From Bacillota bacterium (GTDB lineage Bacteria > Bacillota > Clostridia > Christensenellales > CAG-138): 62,608 bases of DNA. The position numbers were made by a program, and so were the translations under genes. The stretch is from contig JAEYSE010000060.1 of the NCBI GenBank assembly GCA_023435025.1, forward strand, positions 1-62,608. Reading direction: 5' to 3'. Positions 32,325-42,189 of the stretch are shown piece by piece. Within the stretch, counting starts at the first letter, position 1. The number at the start of each line of letters is the position of its first letter. The notes beneath the pieces were generated by a model, which had not been told where the DNA came from, ran no database searches, and saw nothing but the letters and a program-made list of their open reading frames with translations.

Positions 32325-33319
32325 AGTCCCTGAAACCCATCCCTCTGCTTTGCATGGGCGCGGCCGGGATTGCCCTGTGCGCCATTGCTTCGCTGGCGTT
32401 TGGTTCACGAAGCGTAGGGATGGAAGAGATCTTTCGCGCTTTGTTCTATGGCGACCGCTCGTCGTTCAACGCGTTGGTCGTGCAGGAGCGCATCCCGAGA
32501 ACCATATTCAGCATCATCGCCGGAGCCTCCCTTGGGGTCTCCGGCGCTCTGATGCAGGCAATCACCCGCAATCCGGTTGCAGACCCCAGCATATTAGGGG
32601 TGAATACCGGGGCCTCGCTGTTTGTGGTAAGCGGCATCGCGCTGTTTCGCATCAGCACTGCGGGCGAATATATCTGGTTCGCCCTCCTGGGCGCCGTTGT
32701 GGCTGCCGTGTTTGTTTACCGCATCGGCTCCATGGGGCATGGGGGCGCAACGCCCATCAAGCTTGCATTGGCGGGTGCCGCTACAAGCGCGGCGCTATCC
32801 TCCCTGGTCAGCGCCGTTATTTTGCCAAGAACCGATGTGATGAACGCGTATCGCTTCTGGCAGGTGGGCAGCGTTGGCGGGGCCACCTGGGAAGGTATTC
32901 TTGCCGTCTCCCCGTTTCTTGCGGCGGGCCTTTTGATCGGCTTTTTTATCGCTCCTGCGCTCAACGCGCTTGCGCTGGGGGATGATGTGGCGACAGGGCT
33001 CGGCGTGAGAACGGGAGTAGTCCGGATGACCGGCGCGCTGGCGGGGGTACTGCTTTGCGGCGCTACAACGGCGCTGGCGGGGCCGATCGCTTTCGTTGGG
33101 CTAATGGTTCCCCATACCATGCGGCTCATCTGTGGGGCGGATATGAAGCGCTTGATTCCCATGTCCGCAGTCGGCGGTGCCATGCTTTTAACGTGCTCGG
33201 ATATTATAGGGCGGCTCATTGGCGCTCCCGGCGAGCTGGAAGCGGGGATTGTCACGGCATTTTTCGGCGCGCCCATTCTGATATTGATCGCCAGGAGAGC
33301 GAAGGTACGCTCGTTATGA
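32321..33319 (+). CDS. iron-siderophore ABC transporter, FecCD-type permease
   Basis: 332 residues, about nine to ten membrane helices. Family motifs RIPRTIFSIIAGASLGVSGA and NPVADPSILGVNTGAS. Overlaps the binding protein gene by four bases (ATGA) and the next permease gene by four. Confidence 0.94.
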   Translation: MKSLKPIPLLCMGAAGIALCAIASLAFGSRSVGMEEIFRALFYGDRSSFNALVVQERIPRTIFSIIAGASLGVSGALMQAITRNPVADPSILGVNTGASLFVVSGIALFRISTAGEYIWFALLGAVVAAVFVYRIGSMGHGGATPIKLALAGAATSAALSSLVSAVILPRTDVMNAYRFWQVGSVGGATWEGILAVSPFLAAGLLIGFFIAPALNALALGDDVATGLGVRTGVVRMTGALAGVLLCGATTALAGPIAFVGLMVPHTMRLICGADMKRLIPMSAVGGAMLLTCSDIIGRLIGAPGELEAGIVTAFFGAPILILIARRAKVRSL

Positions 33320-34350
33320 CAAAACACGATCTCAACGCCGTAAGGCTGGGCTTTTTACAAAGACGGGCGCGATTTATCGCGGTAAGCGTTGTTTTGGCGC
33401 TTCTTGCCCTCTGCCTTTGTTTTGGCATGCTTTGCCTTGGGAACACGGTATATGCCCCCGGCGTCGTCTTCCGCGTGCTTCTGGGGGAACAGGTACAGGG
33501 GGCTTCCTTCGCTATCGGAACGCTGCGGCTGCCCAGGATGCTTTCCGGGCTGCTTGCGGGCATGGCGTTCGGTATGGCGGGAAACACATTCCAAACCATG
33601 CTCAGGAACCCGCTCGCAAGCCCGGATATCATCGGCGTTACATCCGGTTCCAGCGTGGCGGCGGTGTTCTGCCTGATTGTATTAAAAGCCAGCGGGGCGC
33701 TTGTTTCCATGTCGGCAGTGGGTACGGGGCTAGCCGTGACGCTTTTGATCTATGCGCTTTCCCGGGGCGGAAGCTTTTCCGGCGGAAGGCTCATACTCAT
33801 TGGCATAGGCATGCAGGCCATGCTCAACGCAGTCGTTTCCTTTTTGCTGCTGGGGGCAAACCAGTACGATGTACCCGCCGCGCTCAGGTGGCTCAGTGGC
33901 AGCCTTAACGGCATGCAGATGAAGGATATTCCATGGCTTCTCTTCTCCGTGCTGCTGTTCGGGGGCCTGCTCATGATGTTGAGTAGACAGCTAAAGGCGC
34001 TGGAGTTGGGCGAGCATTCCGCCATTACATTGGGCGTGCGTACAGACCGTATCCGGCTGCTGCTTGTAGTTAGCGCCGTTTTCTTGATCGCCTATGCGAC
34101 CTCAGTCACAGGTCCCATCGCGTTTGTCGCTTTTCTGGCCGGGCCGATTGCTGGCAGGCTGTCGGGCGCGGGTTCTTCCAATGTTCTCCCTTCGGGTCTT
34201 ACCGGAGCCGTGATGGTGCTTTTGGCGGATCTTATCGGCCAATATGCATTCGGCGTCCGTTTCCCGGTGGGGATCATTACGGGAATCTTAGGCGCGCCCT
34301 ATCTTCTTTATTTGTTGATCCGCATGAACCGAACCGGAGGAGCCGCATGA
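33316..34350 (+). CDS. iron-siderophore ABC transporter, second FecCD-type permease
   Basis: 344 residues. Motifs RLPRMLSGLLAGMAFGMAGN and NPLASPDIIGVTSGSS. Starts at ATG 33316, overlapping the first permease gene; a longer open frame upstream is only a shadow. Pairs with the first permease as a heterodimer. Overlaps the ATPase gene by four bases. Confidence 0.94.
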   Translation: MTKHDLNAVRLGFLQRRARFIAVSVVLALLALCLCFGMLCLGNTVYAPGVVFRVLLGEQVQGASFAIGTLRLPRMLSGLLAGMAFGMAGNTFQTMLRNPLASPDIIGVTSGSSVAAVFCLIVLKASGALVSMSAVGTGLAVTLLIYALSRGGSFSGGRLILIGIGMQAMLNAVVSFLLLGANQYDVPAALRWLSGSLNGMQMKDIPWLLFSVLLFGGLLMMLSRQLKALELGEHSAITLGVRTDRIRLLLVVSAVFLIAYATSVTGPIAFVAFLAGPIAGRLSGAGSSNVLPSGLTGAVMVLLADLIGQYAFGVRFPVGIITGILGAPYLLYLLIRMNRTGGAA

Positions 34351-35153
34351 AGCATACGCCTGTACTCTCTGCAAGTAATATTGTTGCTGGGTATGATAAG
34401 AAAATCATACTCAATCATATTGACGTAACGATTCCTCGCAACCAGATCAGCGTCATCATCGGGGCCAACGCCTGTGGCAAATCTACATTATTAAAAGCGC
34501 TTGCCCGGTTAATATCGCCTGTTTCGGGCGAAATCCGTATCGATGGCAAAAAAATCAGCGCCATCCCGCCAAAGCGGCTGGCGCGCGTGCTGGGGCTGCT
34601 CCCCCAATCGCCCGTGGTTCCGGAGGGTATCACGGTTGCGGACCTGATTTCAAGAGGCCGGTTCCCCTACCAAAGCTTTTTGAAGGGGATGGGGAAAAGG
34701 GATTATGAAGCCGTGGAAGAAGCGCTGGAGATGATGGGGATTACAGCGCTTGCAAACCGCAGCGTGGATGAACTTTCCGGTGGGCAGCGCCAGCGGGTGT
34801 GGATCGCCATGGCGCTCGCACAGGGAACAGATATCCTGCTACTGGACGAGCCGACGACGTTTCTTGACATCACGTATCAGATTGAAATATTGGATCTGCT
34901 GACCGATTTGAACCAAAAGAAGGGTACCACCATCGTCATGGTGCTGCACGACATCAATTTAGCCGTGCGGTACGCGGACTACCTCTTTGCGATACAGAAC
35001 GGAACGCTGGTTGCGCAGGGTGCGCCGTTTGAAATCGTCACGGAAGATTTGATGAAGCAAGTCTTTGGGCTTGATTGCAAGGTCACAACCGACCCGGTAT
35101 CCCGCTTGCCCATGATTGTCCCTATGGGGAGGCATCATGTGAACGCAGGATAG
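34347..35153 (+). CDS. iron-siderophore ABC transporter, ATPase
   Basis: 268 residues. Walker A GANACGKST, Q-loop LLPQSPV, signature LSGGQRQR, Walker B ILLLDEPT, and H-loop VLHDINLA: FecE/FepC type. Last gene of the four-gene operon, followed by a terminator shared with murC. Confidence 0.95.
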   Translation: MKHTPVLSASNIVAGYDKKIILNHIDVTIPRNQISVIIGANACGKSTLLKALARLISPVSGEIRIDGKKISAIPPKRLARVLGLLPQSPVVPEGITVADLISRGRFPYQSFLKGMGKRDYEAVEEALEMMGITALANRSVDELSGGQRQRVWIAMALAQGTDILLLDEPTTFLDITYQIEILDLLTDLNQKKGTTIVMVLHDINLAVRYADYLFAIQNGTLVAQGAPFEIVTEDLMKQVFGLDCKVTTDPVSRLPMIVPMGRHHVNAG

Positions 35154-35165
35154 GTTGCAGCCAGC

Positions 35166-35200
35166 AAAGAGGCCCGGAAACGAAGTTCCCGGGCCTCTTT
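35166..35200. terminator. terminator between ABC ATPase gene and murC
   Basis: Stem AAAGAGGCCCGG/CCGGGCCTCTTT between two convergent genes; T-rich on one side and A-rich on the other, so usable in both directions. Confidence 0.8.
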
Positions 35201-35212
35201 GCACATATTCAT

Positions 35213-36577
35213 TTACAGCAGCTTCCGCGTCTGCTTATACACATCACCGGAGCCAACGGTCAAAACAAGGTCGCCGGGTTTCGCGTTTGCATCGAGGTAC
35301 GCGCGGATGTTTTCAAAAGTGCCCAAGTACTGCGCCTTGTTGGGGTCCGCCGCGTTGATGGCGTTCACCATATCCTTTGCGTGTACGGAACCGTCGTCCA
35401 CCTCTCGGCCGGGATAGATATCGGGAACGAGCACTTCATCCGCAAGCTTGAAGCAGTTCACGTCATGCAGAAACAGCGTCTTGGCGCGAGTGTAGGAATT
35501 GCACTGGAAGACGCAGTAGAGCTTGCCGTGCGGCACGCGGGACGCGCCGTCCAATACGGCGGCGATCTCCGCGGGGTGGTGCGCGTAATCGTGGTAGACC
35601 TTGACGCCGTCGCGCTCGCCGTAAAATTCAAAGCGTCTGCGGGTGAGCGTATACTCCGCTAAGCCCGCCCTGATATCCGCAAAGCTTTCGCCTAGAGCAA
35701 GAGATACCGCTGCGGCGGCAAGCGCGTTGATAATATTGTGCGTGCCGGGGATCTGCAGAGCGATTCTGCCCAGATTTTCGTCCTTGTAAATTACATCGAA
35801 GGAAGGATAGCCGAATTCGTCAAATTCGATATTCGCCGGGGTATAGTCCGCATCCTTCATGCCGTATGAGACGGTTCTTACCTTTTGAGGCGGGTTCTCC
35901 AAAAGCGCCTTTACCCGCACATCGTCGGTGCAGCCTAAAAACAGGCCGTCTTCGGGCAAGAGGCGTAAAAACTTCCGAAATGCCTCTGTGATCTCCTCGA
36001 TGTCCTTGTAGTAATCCAAATGATCATCGTCGATGTTGTTGATAAGCGCAACCGTGGGCCGAAGCGTCAGAAAGCTTTCAACATATTCGCAAGCTTCGGT
36101 AATAAAGAGGCCGCTTTGGCCGATGCGCGTGCCGCCGGAAAGGAAATCAACGTCCCCGCCCACATGTACTGTGGCGTCCAAAGCCCCCACCTGTGCGATC
36201 TTCGCGAGCATGGAGGTGATGGTGGTCTTGCCGTGGCAGCCCGCAACGCCCACCACGTCCGGATATTGCTCGGAAAGCTCGCCCAAAGCCACGCTTCGTT
36301 CAATTTCCGGTGTGCCGTGTTCGCGTGCGTACACGCGCTCCGGGTTATCCCTTTTGATGGCTGCGGAATAAATCAACGCTTCGGCGTCGCCCACCTGCTC
36401 CGCCTTATGGCCGATAAATACGGGGATGCCAAGCTCAACTAACTTTTGTGTAAACGGGGAACTATCCCGGTCGGAACCCTTTACGTCGTAGCCGCGCGCG
36501 CGCAGTATTTGTGCAAGGCCGTTCATGCTGCATCCGCCGATGCCAACGAGGTGTATGCGAGACTTTCCCTGGAGCAT
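35213..36577 (-). CDS. murC: UDP-N-acetylmuramate-L-alanine ligase
   Basis: 454 residues. Adds L-alanine to UDP-MurNAc. N-terminal Rossmann-like part HLVGIGGCSMNGLAQ, ATP loop GVAGCHGKTT, NIDDDHLDYY and YDYAHHPAEI-type motif (YHDYAHHPAEIAAV). GGGAGG precedes ATG 36577. Stands alone, away from the dcw cluster. Confidence 0.97.
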   Translation of the reverse strand: MLQGKSRIHLVGIGGCSMNGLAQILRARGYDVKGSDRDSSPFTQKLVELGIPVFIGHKAEQVGDAEALIYSAAIKRDNPERVYAREHGTPEIERSVALGELSEQYPDVVGVAGCHGKTTITSMLAKIAQVGALDATVHVGGDVDFLSGGTRIGQSGLFITEACEYVESFLTLRPTVALINNIDDDHLDYYKDIEEITEAFRKFLRLLPEDGLFLGCTDDVRVKALLENPPQKVRTVSYGMKDADYTPANIEFDEFGYPSFDVIYKDENLGRIALQIPGTHNIINALAAAAVSLALGESFADIRAGLAEYTLTRRRFEFYGERDGVKVYHDYAHHPAEIAAVLDGASRVPHGKLYCVFQCNSYTRAKTLFLHDVNCFKLADEVLVPDIYPGREVDDGSVHAKDMVNAINAADPNKAQYLGTFENIRAYLDANAKPGDLVLTVGSGDVYKQTRKLL

Positions 36578-36667
36578 GCAAAAAGAACCTCCCTTAAATG
36601 GCTTCCTACATTATACGACTCGGGTGCCGGAATGTCTACAAAACGGGATTGCGCCGTAGTATCGCCT

Positions 36668-37525
36668 CTATATCAGCGGCATCGAATAATAATCTACCTG
36701 AGTACGGACTGCAAAGCCCATGCGCTGATACAGCCGGAAGGCCGCGCCATTTTCGCTGTTGACGTCAAGCGCAGCTTCCCGATATCCCTTATTTGCAATG
36801 TGCGCAAGCACAAGAAGTAAAAACTCCTCTCCGAACCCCCGTTTGCGGTAGGATGGATGAATGCCAAACGTGCAGACGTTGGGCGGAGTATCGTTCCAAA
36901 CCACGCGGCAAAGCCCAACGCGGCAGCCATCCAGCCATGCTTCCAAAACGGATATCTCACCTGAAGCAAAGCTTTTCATCAGCATGGAGAGGTGGGTGGA
37001 AGGGTCGTCCGAAAAAATCGCACCGGCGAGCTCGCTAAGTGCCTCCACATCAGTTGCCTGCGCCAATTTGAGTATTAGGCTGCTTTGAACCGGTTCGGGC
37101 CCGGCAAGGGACCGCCACATGGTATACTCTGAAAAGGAATATTCGGCACCAAGACGTATAAGCGCAGCCATTGCCGCCTTGCTCTGCGGCTCGCATTGGA
37201 CGAGCGCTTCACCTAATCCTCTTTCCCTTAGTTCCTGAGAGGCTTCGCGCAACAGCAACCCGCAATGCCCTTGCCCGCGAAATTCGCGCAGAGTCATCGC
37301 AAACAGTTCCGCCTCTGCAGGATCCGGCATAAAGATCATAAGAAAGCTGATGAGTTGATCCTCTTCATACAGCAAATAGTATGCGGGCAGTGTGGGATCG
37401 CAATTGACGCTGCAATCAAGAGAAAGCGGAGCGGTCAGCCCATCTTCCGCCGCACACGCTTCATGCAGGGCGTTGATATCTGCAATCTGCTTTACGGTTA
37501 GCGCATTCGTTTTAATAGGGTCCAT
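36668..37525 (-). CDS. tandem GNAT acetyltransferase
   Basis: 285 residues. Two GNAT-like halves: the first with LREFRGQGHCGLLLREA, the second with GIHPSYRKRGFGEEFLLLVL (acetyl-CoA pyrophosphate loop) and ENGAAFRLYQRMGF. Resembles MshD-like or other double-GNAT proteins; substrate unknown. ATG 37525 is chosen because AAGGAG precedes it. Confidence 0.82.
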   Translation of the reverse strand: MDPIKTNALTVKQIADINALHEACAAEDGLTAPLSLDCSVNCDPTLPAYYLLYEEDQLISFLMIFMPDPAEAELFAMTLREFRGQGHCGLLLREASQELRERGLGEALVQCEPQSKAAMAALIRLGAEYSFSEYTMWRSLAGPEPVQSSLILKLAQATDVEALSELAGAIFSDDPSTHLSMLMKSFASGEISVLEAWLDGCRVGLCRVVWNDTPPNVCTFGIHPSYRKRGFGEEFLLLVLAHIANKGYREAALDVNSENGAAFRLYQRMGFAVRTQVDYYSMPLI

Positions 37526-37674
37526 AACGCTCCTTTTGGGGTTTTCTTGTGGTATATCGTATGGTATACAGGCAGAAAACGCAATCCATCCCTTTAGTAG
37601 ATGCATTGGTGTTCCGTTGACTGAGCCAAAGCAGAAGGATTACAATGATAGTGCTACCACAAGGAGGCAACCGC

Positions 37675-37836
37675 ATGATGGATATTACCGCCCAATCCAT
37701 TGGCTTCGCAACAGCCGGAACCTGTTTTACCCTCCCATCCCCCCGGTTTCCGTTCTTGTGGATAACGCCGCTCCCATTGACAATGCACGCAAAACTGCTA
37801 AGCAGGCATATTAGTTCATTACGGAGGCCGCAATGA
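37675..37836 (+). CDS. possible 53-aa leader or small protein
   Basis: Starts MMDITAQSIGFATAG with AAGGAGG eight bases upstream and ends in TGA overlapping the ATG of the next gene (ATGA), which argues for translational coupling. The product has no recognisable family and an odd Pro-rich middle. It may be a leader peptide, a small protein or a decayed remnant. Confidence 0.35.
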   Translation: MMDITAQSIGFATAGTCFTLPSPRFPFLWITPLPLTMHAKLLSRHISSLRRPQ

Positions 37837-38378
37837 AAGAATTTCATGTGAAACGATCGGACATAAAGCGGTATGGTTATATTCTTTTGTGCATCGTTAT
37901 GGCAGCTGCCTCCTCACTATTGATTGTATTCCAAGAATCGGTACTCGTCGGTGCTATCGGCATGCTGTTCTTTGGGCTGGGAGCCGTTGTGATTGTTTGG
38001 AAAACATTCGGATCGCCTCTGCTTACGCTCACGGCAGAGGGGTTTACGGATAACAGCACTGCCTCCTCGACCGGATTTATCCGCTGGGAGATGGTTTCCA
38101 ATATGGTTATTGCCGACGTTATGGGGCAAATGTTTATTAGCGTATGCTTAAAAGATACGGAGTACTACCTGGATACGCTCTCTTCGTTTAAAAGGAAGGC
38201 TGCGGAAGCCAACCTTGCCTTGGGCTATGGGCCGATCAATATCGCCTTGCTGGGTACCTCCATGCGCCCGGAAGATGTACTCTCGCGCATGTTGGAATTT
38301 TGGTCGGACTCTCAGAAAGGTACCGGATCGCCCTCCTTCACCCCGCCCGCCATTGACAATGCCGCACAAAACGGCTAA
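37833..38378 (+). CDS. STM3941-like membrane-associated protein
   Basis: 181 residues. Two adjacent hydrophobic helices (about residues 14-56) followed by a PH-like beta domain (LLTLTAEGFTDNST, then IRWEMVSNMVIADV, and YYLDTLSSFKRKAAE). This layout resembles the STM3941 family, of unknown function. ACGGAGGCC precedes ATG 37833. Confidence 0.65.
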   Translation: MKEFHVKRSDIKRYGYILLCIVMAAASSLLIVFQESVLVGAIGMLFFGLGAVVIVWKTFGSPLLTLTAEGFTDNSTASSTGFIRWEMVSNMVIADVMGQMFISVCLKDTEYYLDTLSSFKRKAAEANLALGYGPINIALLGTSMRPEDVLSRMLEFWSDSQKGTGSPSFTPPAIDNAAQNG

Positions 38379-38454
38379 AATAGCGGCATACGCGAAAGGT
38401 TTGCCTTTCGGAGATATACCTTGCGTAGAAGTGGAGCCGTTTTTCACACCTACC

Positions 38455-38670
38455 TAAAGAGAGTCACCCGTTTTGCTGAAAGGGCGGCGGCAGGAAAAGA
38501 ACGTTCTCGCCACGGAGCATCCGCGTAAAACCGCTTGCGGCATAAGCGCGGCGTCACCCCATGATGCGGGGAAAAAGGCGGCTGCTGGGCTTAAAGCTTT
38601 ACGCCGCGAAAAAGAGTGGTACCACGAACACGCCTCGTCTCTTTATCCATTGAGACAGGGCTTTTTTTAT
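38455..38670 (+). ncRNA. T-box leader of leuS
   Basis: The T-box core AGTGGTACCACG at 38615-38626, followed by CGTCTC...GAGACAGGG and seven T (38662-38668), is the antiterminator/terminator switch. Upstream, GCTGAAAG and GGAGC resemble the distal loop and base of stem I. A CTC triplet in GTTCTCGCC (about 38504) could be the leucine specifier; this part is tentative. Uncharged tRNA-Leu would favour antitermination and leuS expression. Confidence 0.85.
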
Positions 38671-38713
38671 GGCAATGCTTAGCTACAGATAGAATACGGA
38701 GGACAGAACACAC

Positions 38714-41119
38714 ATGGCGGACAGGTACGATCCCAGCGTAATCGAGCCGAAATGGCAAAAAAAATGGGAGGACGCGCACTGTTTTGAAGCGGAAGCCTCC
38801 CACGAAAAGCCCAAATTCTACGGGCTAATTGAGTTCCCGTATCCCTCGGGCATGGGTCTGCACGTAGGCCACCCGCGCAGCAACACGGCAATCGACATCA
38901 TCTGCCGCAAGCGCAGGATGGAAGGCTACAACGTACTGTATCCCATCGGCTGGGACGCCTTCGGCCTGCCCACCGAGAACTATGCCATTAAGACCGGCAT
39001 CCACCCCGCAATTGTGACGAAAAACAACGTGGATCATTTCCGTGAACAGTTAAAGCGCCTTGGCTTCTCGTTCGATTGGTCCCGCGAGGTGAACACCACC
39101 GACCCGAGCTACTATAAGTGGACGCAGTGGATTTTCCTGAAGCTCTTTGAAAAGGGGCTTGCGTACAAGGCGGAAATCCCCATCAACTTCTGCATGTCCT
39201 GCAAGGTTGGCCTTGCGAACGAAGAAGTGGTGGATGGCGTGTGCGAGCGCTGCGGCGGCGCTGTCGTCCGCAAAGTCAAAAGCCAGTGGATGCTTCGCAT
39301 CACGGAGTACGCGCAGCGGCTCATTGACGATCTTGACCAGCTGGATTTTATCGAGAAGGTCAAAATCCAGCAGCGCAACTGGATCGGCAGAAGCGAGGGC
39401 GCGGAAGTCACCTTTGCCATCGAGGGCTTCCCCGAGGGACTTCGCGTGTTCACCACGCGTCCGGATACGCTTTTTGGCGCAACGTACATGGTCGTGTCCC
39501 CGGAGCACCCCATTGTGGAAACGCTCAAGGATAAAATTACGAATATCGCAGACGTGCGCGCCTATCAGGATGCGGCGGCCCGCAAGTCCGATTTTGAGCG
39601 CAGCGAGCTTTCTAAGGAGAAGACCGGCGTGCCGCTAGAAGGCGTCACTGCCGTCAACCCTGTGACTGGCGGACAAATCCCGGTCTGGATTTCGGACTAT
39701 GTGCTCATGGGCTATGGCACGGGCGCTATCATGGCCGTGCCCGCGCACGATGAGCGCGACTGGGCGTTTGCAAAGAAGTTCAACCTCCCCATCGTGGAGG
39801 TCGTCGCAGGCGGAAACGTGCAGGAAGAAGCCTACACGAACACGGATAGCGGCAAAATGGTCAACTCCGGCTTTCTCAATGGCATGGAAGTAAAAGATGC
39901 CATTCCCGCCATCTCCAACTGGCTGGTGGAAAAGGGTCTGGGCGAAAAGAAGGTCAACTTCAAGCTCAGGGACTGGGTGTTCTCCCGCCAGCGTTACTGG
40001 GGCGAGCCCATCCCGCTGGTCCATTGCGATCATTGCGGCTGGGTACCGCTGCCGGAAAGCGAGCTCCCGCTCGTGTTGCCGGACATTAAAGAATACATGC
40101 CGGGTGAGGACGGTTCTTCTCCGTTGGCCCGCGCCAAGGATTGGATTAAGACCACCTGCCCCAAGTGCGGAGGCAAGGCTGCACGTGAGACGGACACCAT
40201 GCCCCAGTGGGCGGGTTCCTCTTGGTACTTCCTGCGCTATATCGACCCGCACAACGACAATGCGCTCGCCGACCCCGAGGAATTGAACTACTGGTCCCCG
40301 GTGGACTGGTACAACGGTGGCATGGAGCACACCACGCTGCACTTGCTCTATTCCCGCTTCTGGCACAAGTTCCTTTACGACATCGGCGTGGTCCCCACCC
40401 CCGAGCCGTACCAGAAGCGCACCAGCCACGGCATGATACTGGGTGAGAACGGTGAGAAGATGTCTAAATCCCGCGGCAACGTCATCAACCCGGATGAAAT
40501 CGTAGACGAGCTTGGCGCGGACACCTTCCGCCTGTATGAAATGTTCATGGGCGCGTTTGACCAGCCCATCCCCTGGAGCAACACCGGCGCGCGCGGCTGC
40601 CGCAGGTTTTTGGACCGCGTGTGGCGCCTGCAGGAAATGCTCGAAGGCACGGGCGAAACTGCCGATATGCGGGGGAAAGTCCACGCTTGCATCAAGAAGG
40701 TCACTGAAGATTATGAGCGCATGAAGTTCAACACCGCCATTGCTGCCATGATGGCGCTGGTGAACGACTTCTACGCAAAAGGCAGCATTACGAAGGACGA
40801 GCTGCATACGCTTTTGACCATACTCTCGCCCGTAGCCCCGCATATTGCGGAAGAAATGAACGAGAGCTTGGGGTATGGCCCGCTTTACGCCACTCCTTGG
40901 CCCAAGTGGGACGAAAGCGCTTTGGTGGAGGACAGCATTGAGCTTGCCATACAAATCAACGGCAAGGTCCGCGCCCGCATGATGGCAGCGGCGGACGCCC
41001 CCAAGGAGGAAGTGGAGGCTGCGGCAACCGCGCATCCGGAAATTGCGCCCCTTCTCGAAGGCAAGACGGTGAAGAAGATCATCGTGGTGAAGAACGTGGT
41101 CAATATCGTAGCCGTGTAA
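38714..41119 (+). CDS. leuS: leucyl-tRNA synthetase
   Basis: 801 residues, the usual bacterial length. Class I motifs: HIGH-like GLHVGHPRS and KMSKS as GEKMSKSRGN. The editing (CP1) domain includes TTRPDTLFGATYMV and YGTGAIMAVPAHDERD. Zinc-type cysteines lie in MSCKVG and CERCGG. Regulated by the T-box leader. CGGAGG precedes ATG 38714. Confidence 0.98.
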   Translation: MADRYDPSVIEPKWQKKWEDAHCFEAEASHEKPKFYGLIEFPYPSGMGLHVGHPRSNTAIDIICRKRRMEGYNVLYPIGWDAFGLPTENYAIKTGIHPAIVTKNNVDHFREQLKRLGFSFDWSREVNTTDPSYYKWTQWIFLKLFEKGLAYKAEIPINFCMSCKVGLANEEVVDGVCERCGGAVVRKVKSQWMLRITEYAQRLIDDLDQLDFIEKVKIQQRNWIGRSEGAEVTFAIEGFPEGLRVFTTRPDTLFGATYMVVSPEHPIVETLKDKITNIADVRAYQDAAARKSDFERSELSKEKTGVPLEGVTAVNPVTGGQIPVWISDYVLMGYGTGAIMAVPAHDERDWAFAKKFNLPIVEVVAGGNVQEEAYTNTDSGKMVNSGFLNGMEVKDAIPAISNWLVEKGLGEKKVNFKLRDWVFSRQRYWGEPIPLVHCDHCGWVPLPESELPLVLPDIKEYMPGEDGSSPLARAKDWIKTTCPKCGGKAARETDTMPQWAGSSWYFLRYIDPHNDNALADPEELNYWSPVDWYNGGMEHTTLHLLYSRFWHKFLYDIGVVPTPEPYQKRTSHGMILGENGEKMSKSRGNVINPDEIVDELGADTFRLYEMFMGAFDQPIPWSNTGARGCRRFLDRVWRLQEMLEGTGETADMRGKVHACIKKVTEDYERMKFNTAIAAMMALVNDFYAKGSITKDELHTLLTILSPVAPHIAEEMNESLGYGPLYATPWPKWDESALVEDSIELAIQINGKVRARMMAAADAPKEEVEAAATAHPEIAPLLEGKTVKKIIVVKNVVNIVAV

Positions 41120-41136
41120 CAACACGAAATAAACAA

Positions 41137-41169
41137 AATGGCCTCTGCCTGTTCCGGCAGAGGCCATTG
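41137..41169 (+). terminator. leuS terminator
   Basis: 13-bp stem AATGGCCTCTGCC/GGCAGAGGCCATT with loop TGTTCC, 17 bp after leuS; few T follow, so it may act with a factor. Confidence 0.65.
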
Positions 41170-41242
41170 TCATAGCACACAAAGAGGAATACAACTCCAC
41201 GCCGCTTCCCGCGCATACTAGCCTCAAAAGGAGGCTATCTGT

Positions 41243-41398
41243 ATGAAAGACAGTGAACAGAAACAAATAAAAACGTATGGCCGTGACAGGGTTGTAAAAA
41301 ACGGGAATGTCCTGATGACAGACGAGGACGGGCTGCTGCCCGTTGATGAGGGCACAATGGTGACGCACGGCAGTTTGCCCAACCCGCATGATGGCTGA
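41243..41398 (+). CDS. 51-aa hydrophilic small protein
   Basis: Begins MKDSEQKQIKTYGRDRVV and ends SLPNPHDG. A near-perfect AAAAGGAGG ribosome-binding site lies nine bases before ATG 41243, and terminators stand on both sides, so a real small gene is likely. No hydrophobic segment, strongly charged. No family recognised. Confidence 0.6.
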   Translation: MKDSEQKQIKTYGRDRVVKNGNVLMTDEDGLLPVDEGTMVTHGSLPNPHDG

Positions 41399-41414
41399 AA
41401 CCATCAGCAAATGA

Positions 41415-41452
41415 AAACAGTCCTCTGCCCAAAATGAGACAGAGGACTGTTT
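41415..41452. terminator. terminator between small ORF and thiT
   Basis: Stem AAACAGTCCTCTG/CAGAGGACTGTTT (13 bp) between convergent genes. Confidence 0.75.
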
Positions 41453-41471
41453 ATGTTGCCGTTGCTAATTT

Positions 41472-42128
41472 CTATGCAGCGCGCGGTATCGCCCGTTCCA
41501 TCGCCCGCTTGACAGGCGGCAGCGCCGCAACGATGATACACAGCACCACGTCGGGGCCTAAGGCGATGACGTTATAGGCAATGGAGTAGGCCCACGGGTT
41601 CCAGCCTTCCCAAGCGTATTCCGCAAAGAAAATGCCGCCAGAGAGCGTGGAACAGATGATTCTGCCAATGCCACCCACGATAAGGCCCATGGAAATGCTT
41701 CTTGGGAACAGCCCCGCAAGCCCGAAGCATAGAAACGCCAGCGGGTAATCGAGCATCAACTGCGCCCAGTGGATGACATAGGCGTCCTGCAAAAGCTGCA
41801 AAAGCCCCAGCGCCAGGCCCGCAATCAGGCCATTTCGGGTACCGAATCGGTTGGCGTAAAACACAATGGGCAAAAGGCTGCATACGGTGAGCGAGCCGCC
41901 CTGCGGCATGCGGAACAGCCGCAGATAGGATAAAAAGAACGAGAGCGCAACCGCCAGCGCGCCGTAGACAAGCGCACGGGTCATGTCCTCTTTGCCCCCA
42001 ACGTGCGCCTGCCCGCGCGCACGCGTAAGCAGCACGATAAACGTGGCAACAAGCGCCGCAGCCACCAAGAAGGCCGCCCATGCAAGCGGAGAAAGTTCCC
42101 CCATAGCCGAAAACAGTGTAAATTCCAT
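41472..42128 (-). CDS. thiT: thiamine ECF transporter S-component ThiT
   Basis: 218 residues, six hydrophobic helices. The C-terminal aromatic motif YAWEGWNPWAYSIAYN is characteristic of the ThiT thiamine-binding site. It binds thiamine and docks on an EcfA1A2T module, here probably the one at 26.3-28.8 kb. AAAGGGAAACAT precedes ATG 42128; the longer frame upstream enters the terminator. Expression is under the TPP riboswitch. Confidence 0.93.
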   Translation of the reverse strand: MEFTLFSAMGELSPLAWAAFLVAAALVATFIVLLTRARGQAHVGGKEDMTRALVYGALAVALSFFLSYLRLFRMPQGGSLTVCSLLPIVFYANRFGTRNGLIAGLALGLLQLLQDAYVIHWAQLMLDYPLAFLCFGLAGLFPRSISMGLIVGGIGRIICSTLSGGIFFAEYAWEGWNPWAYSIAYNVIALGPDVVLCIIVAALPPVKRAMERAIPRAA

Positions 42129-42189
42129 ATGTTTCCCTTTCTTTCCAGCCGCTGCGCAAGGTGCCAATTCCATATCCGCACCTGCGGAT

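Noticed and set aside
39635..41410. 591-codon open frame on the minus strand
   Set aside because: It is the antisense of leuS, whose product is unmistakable, and has no recognisable motif of its own.
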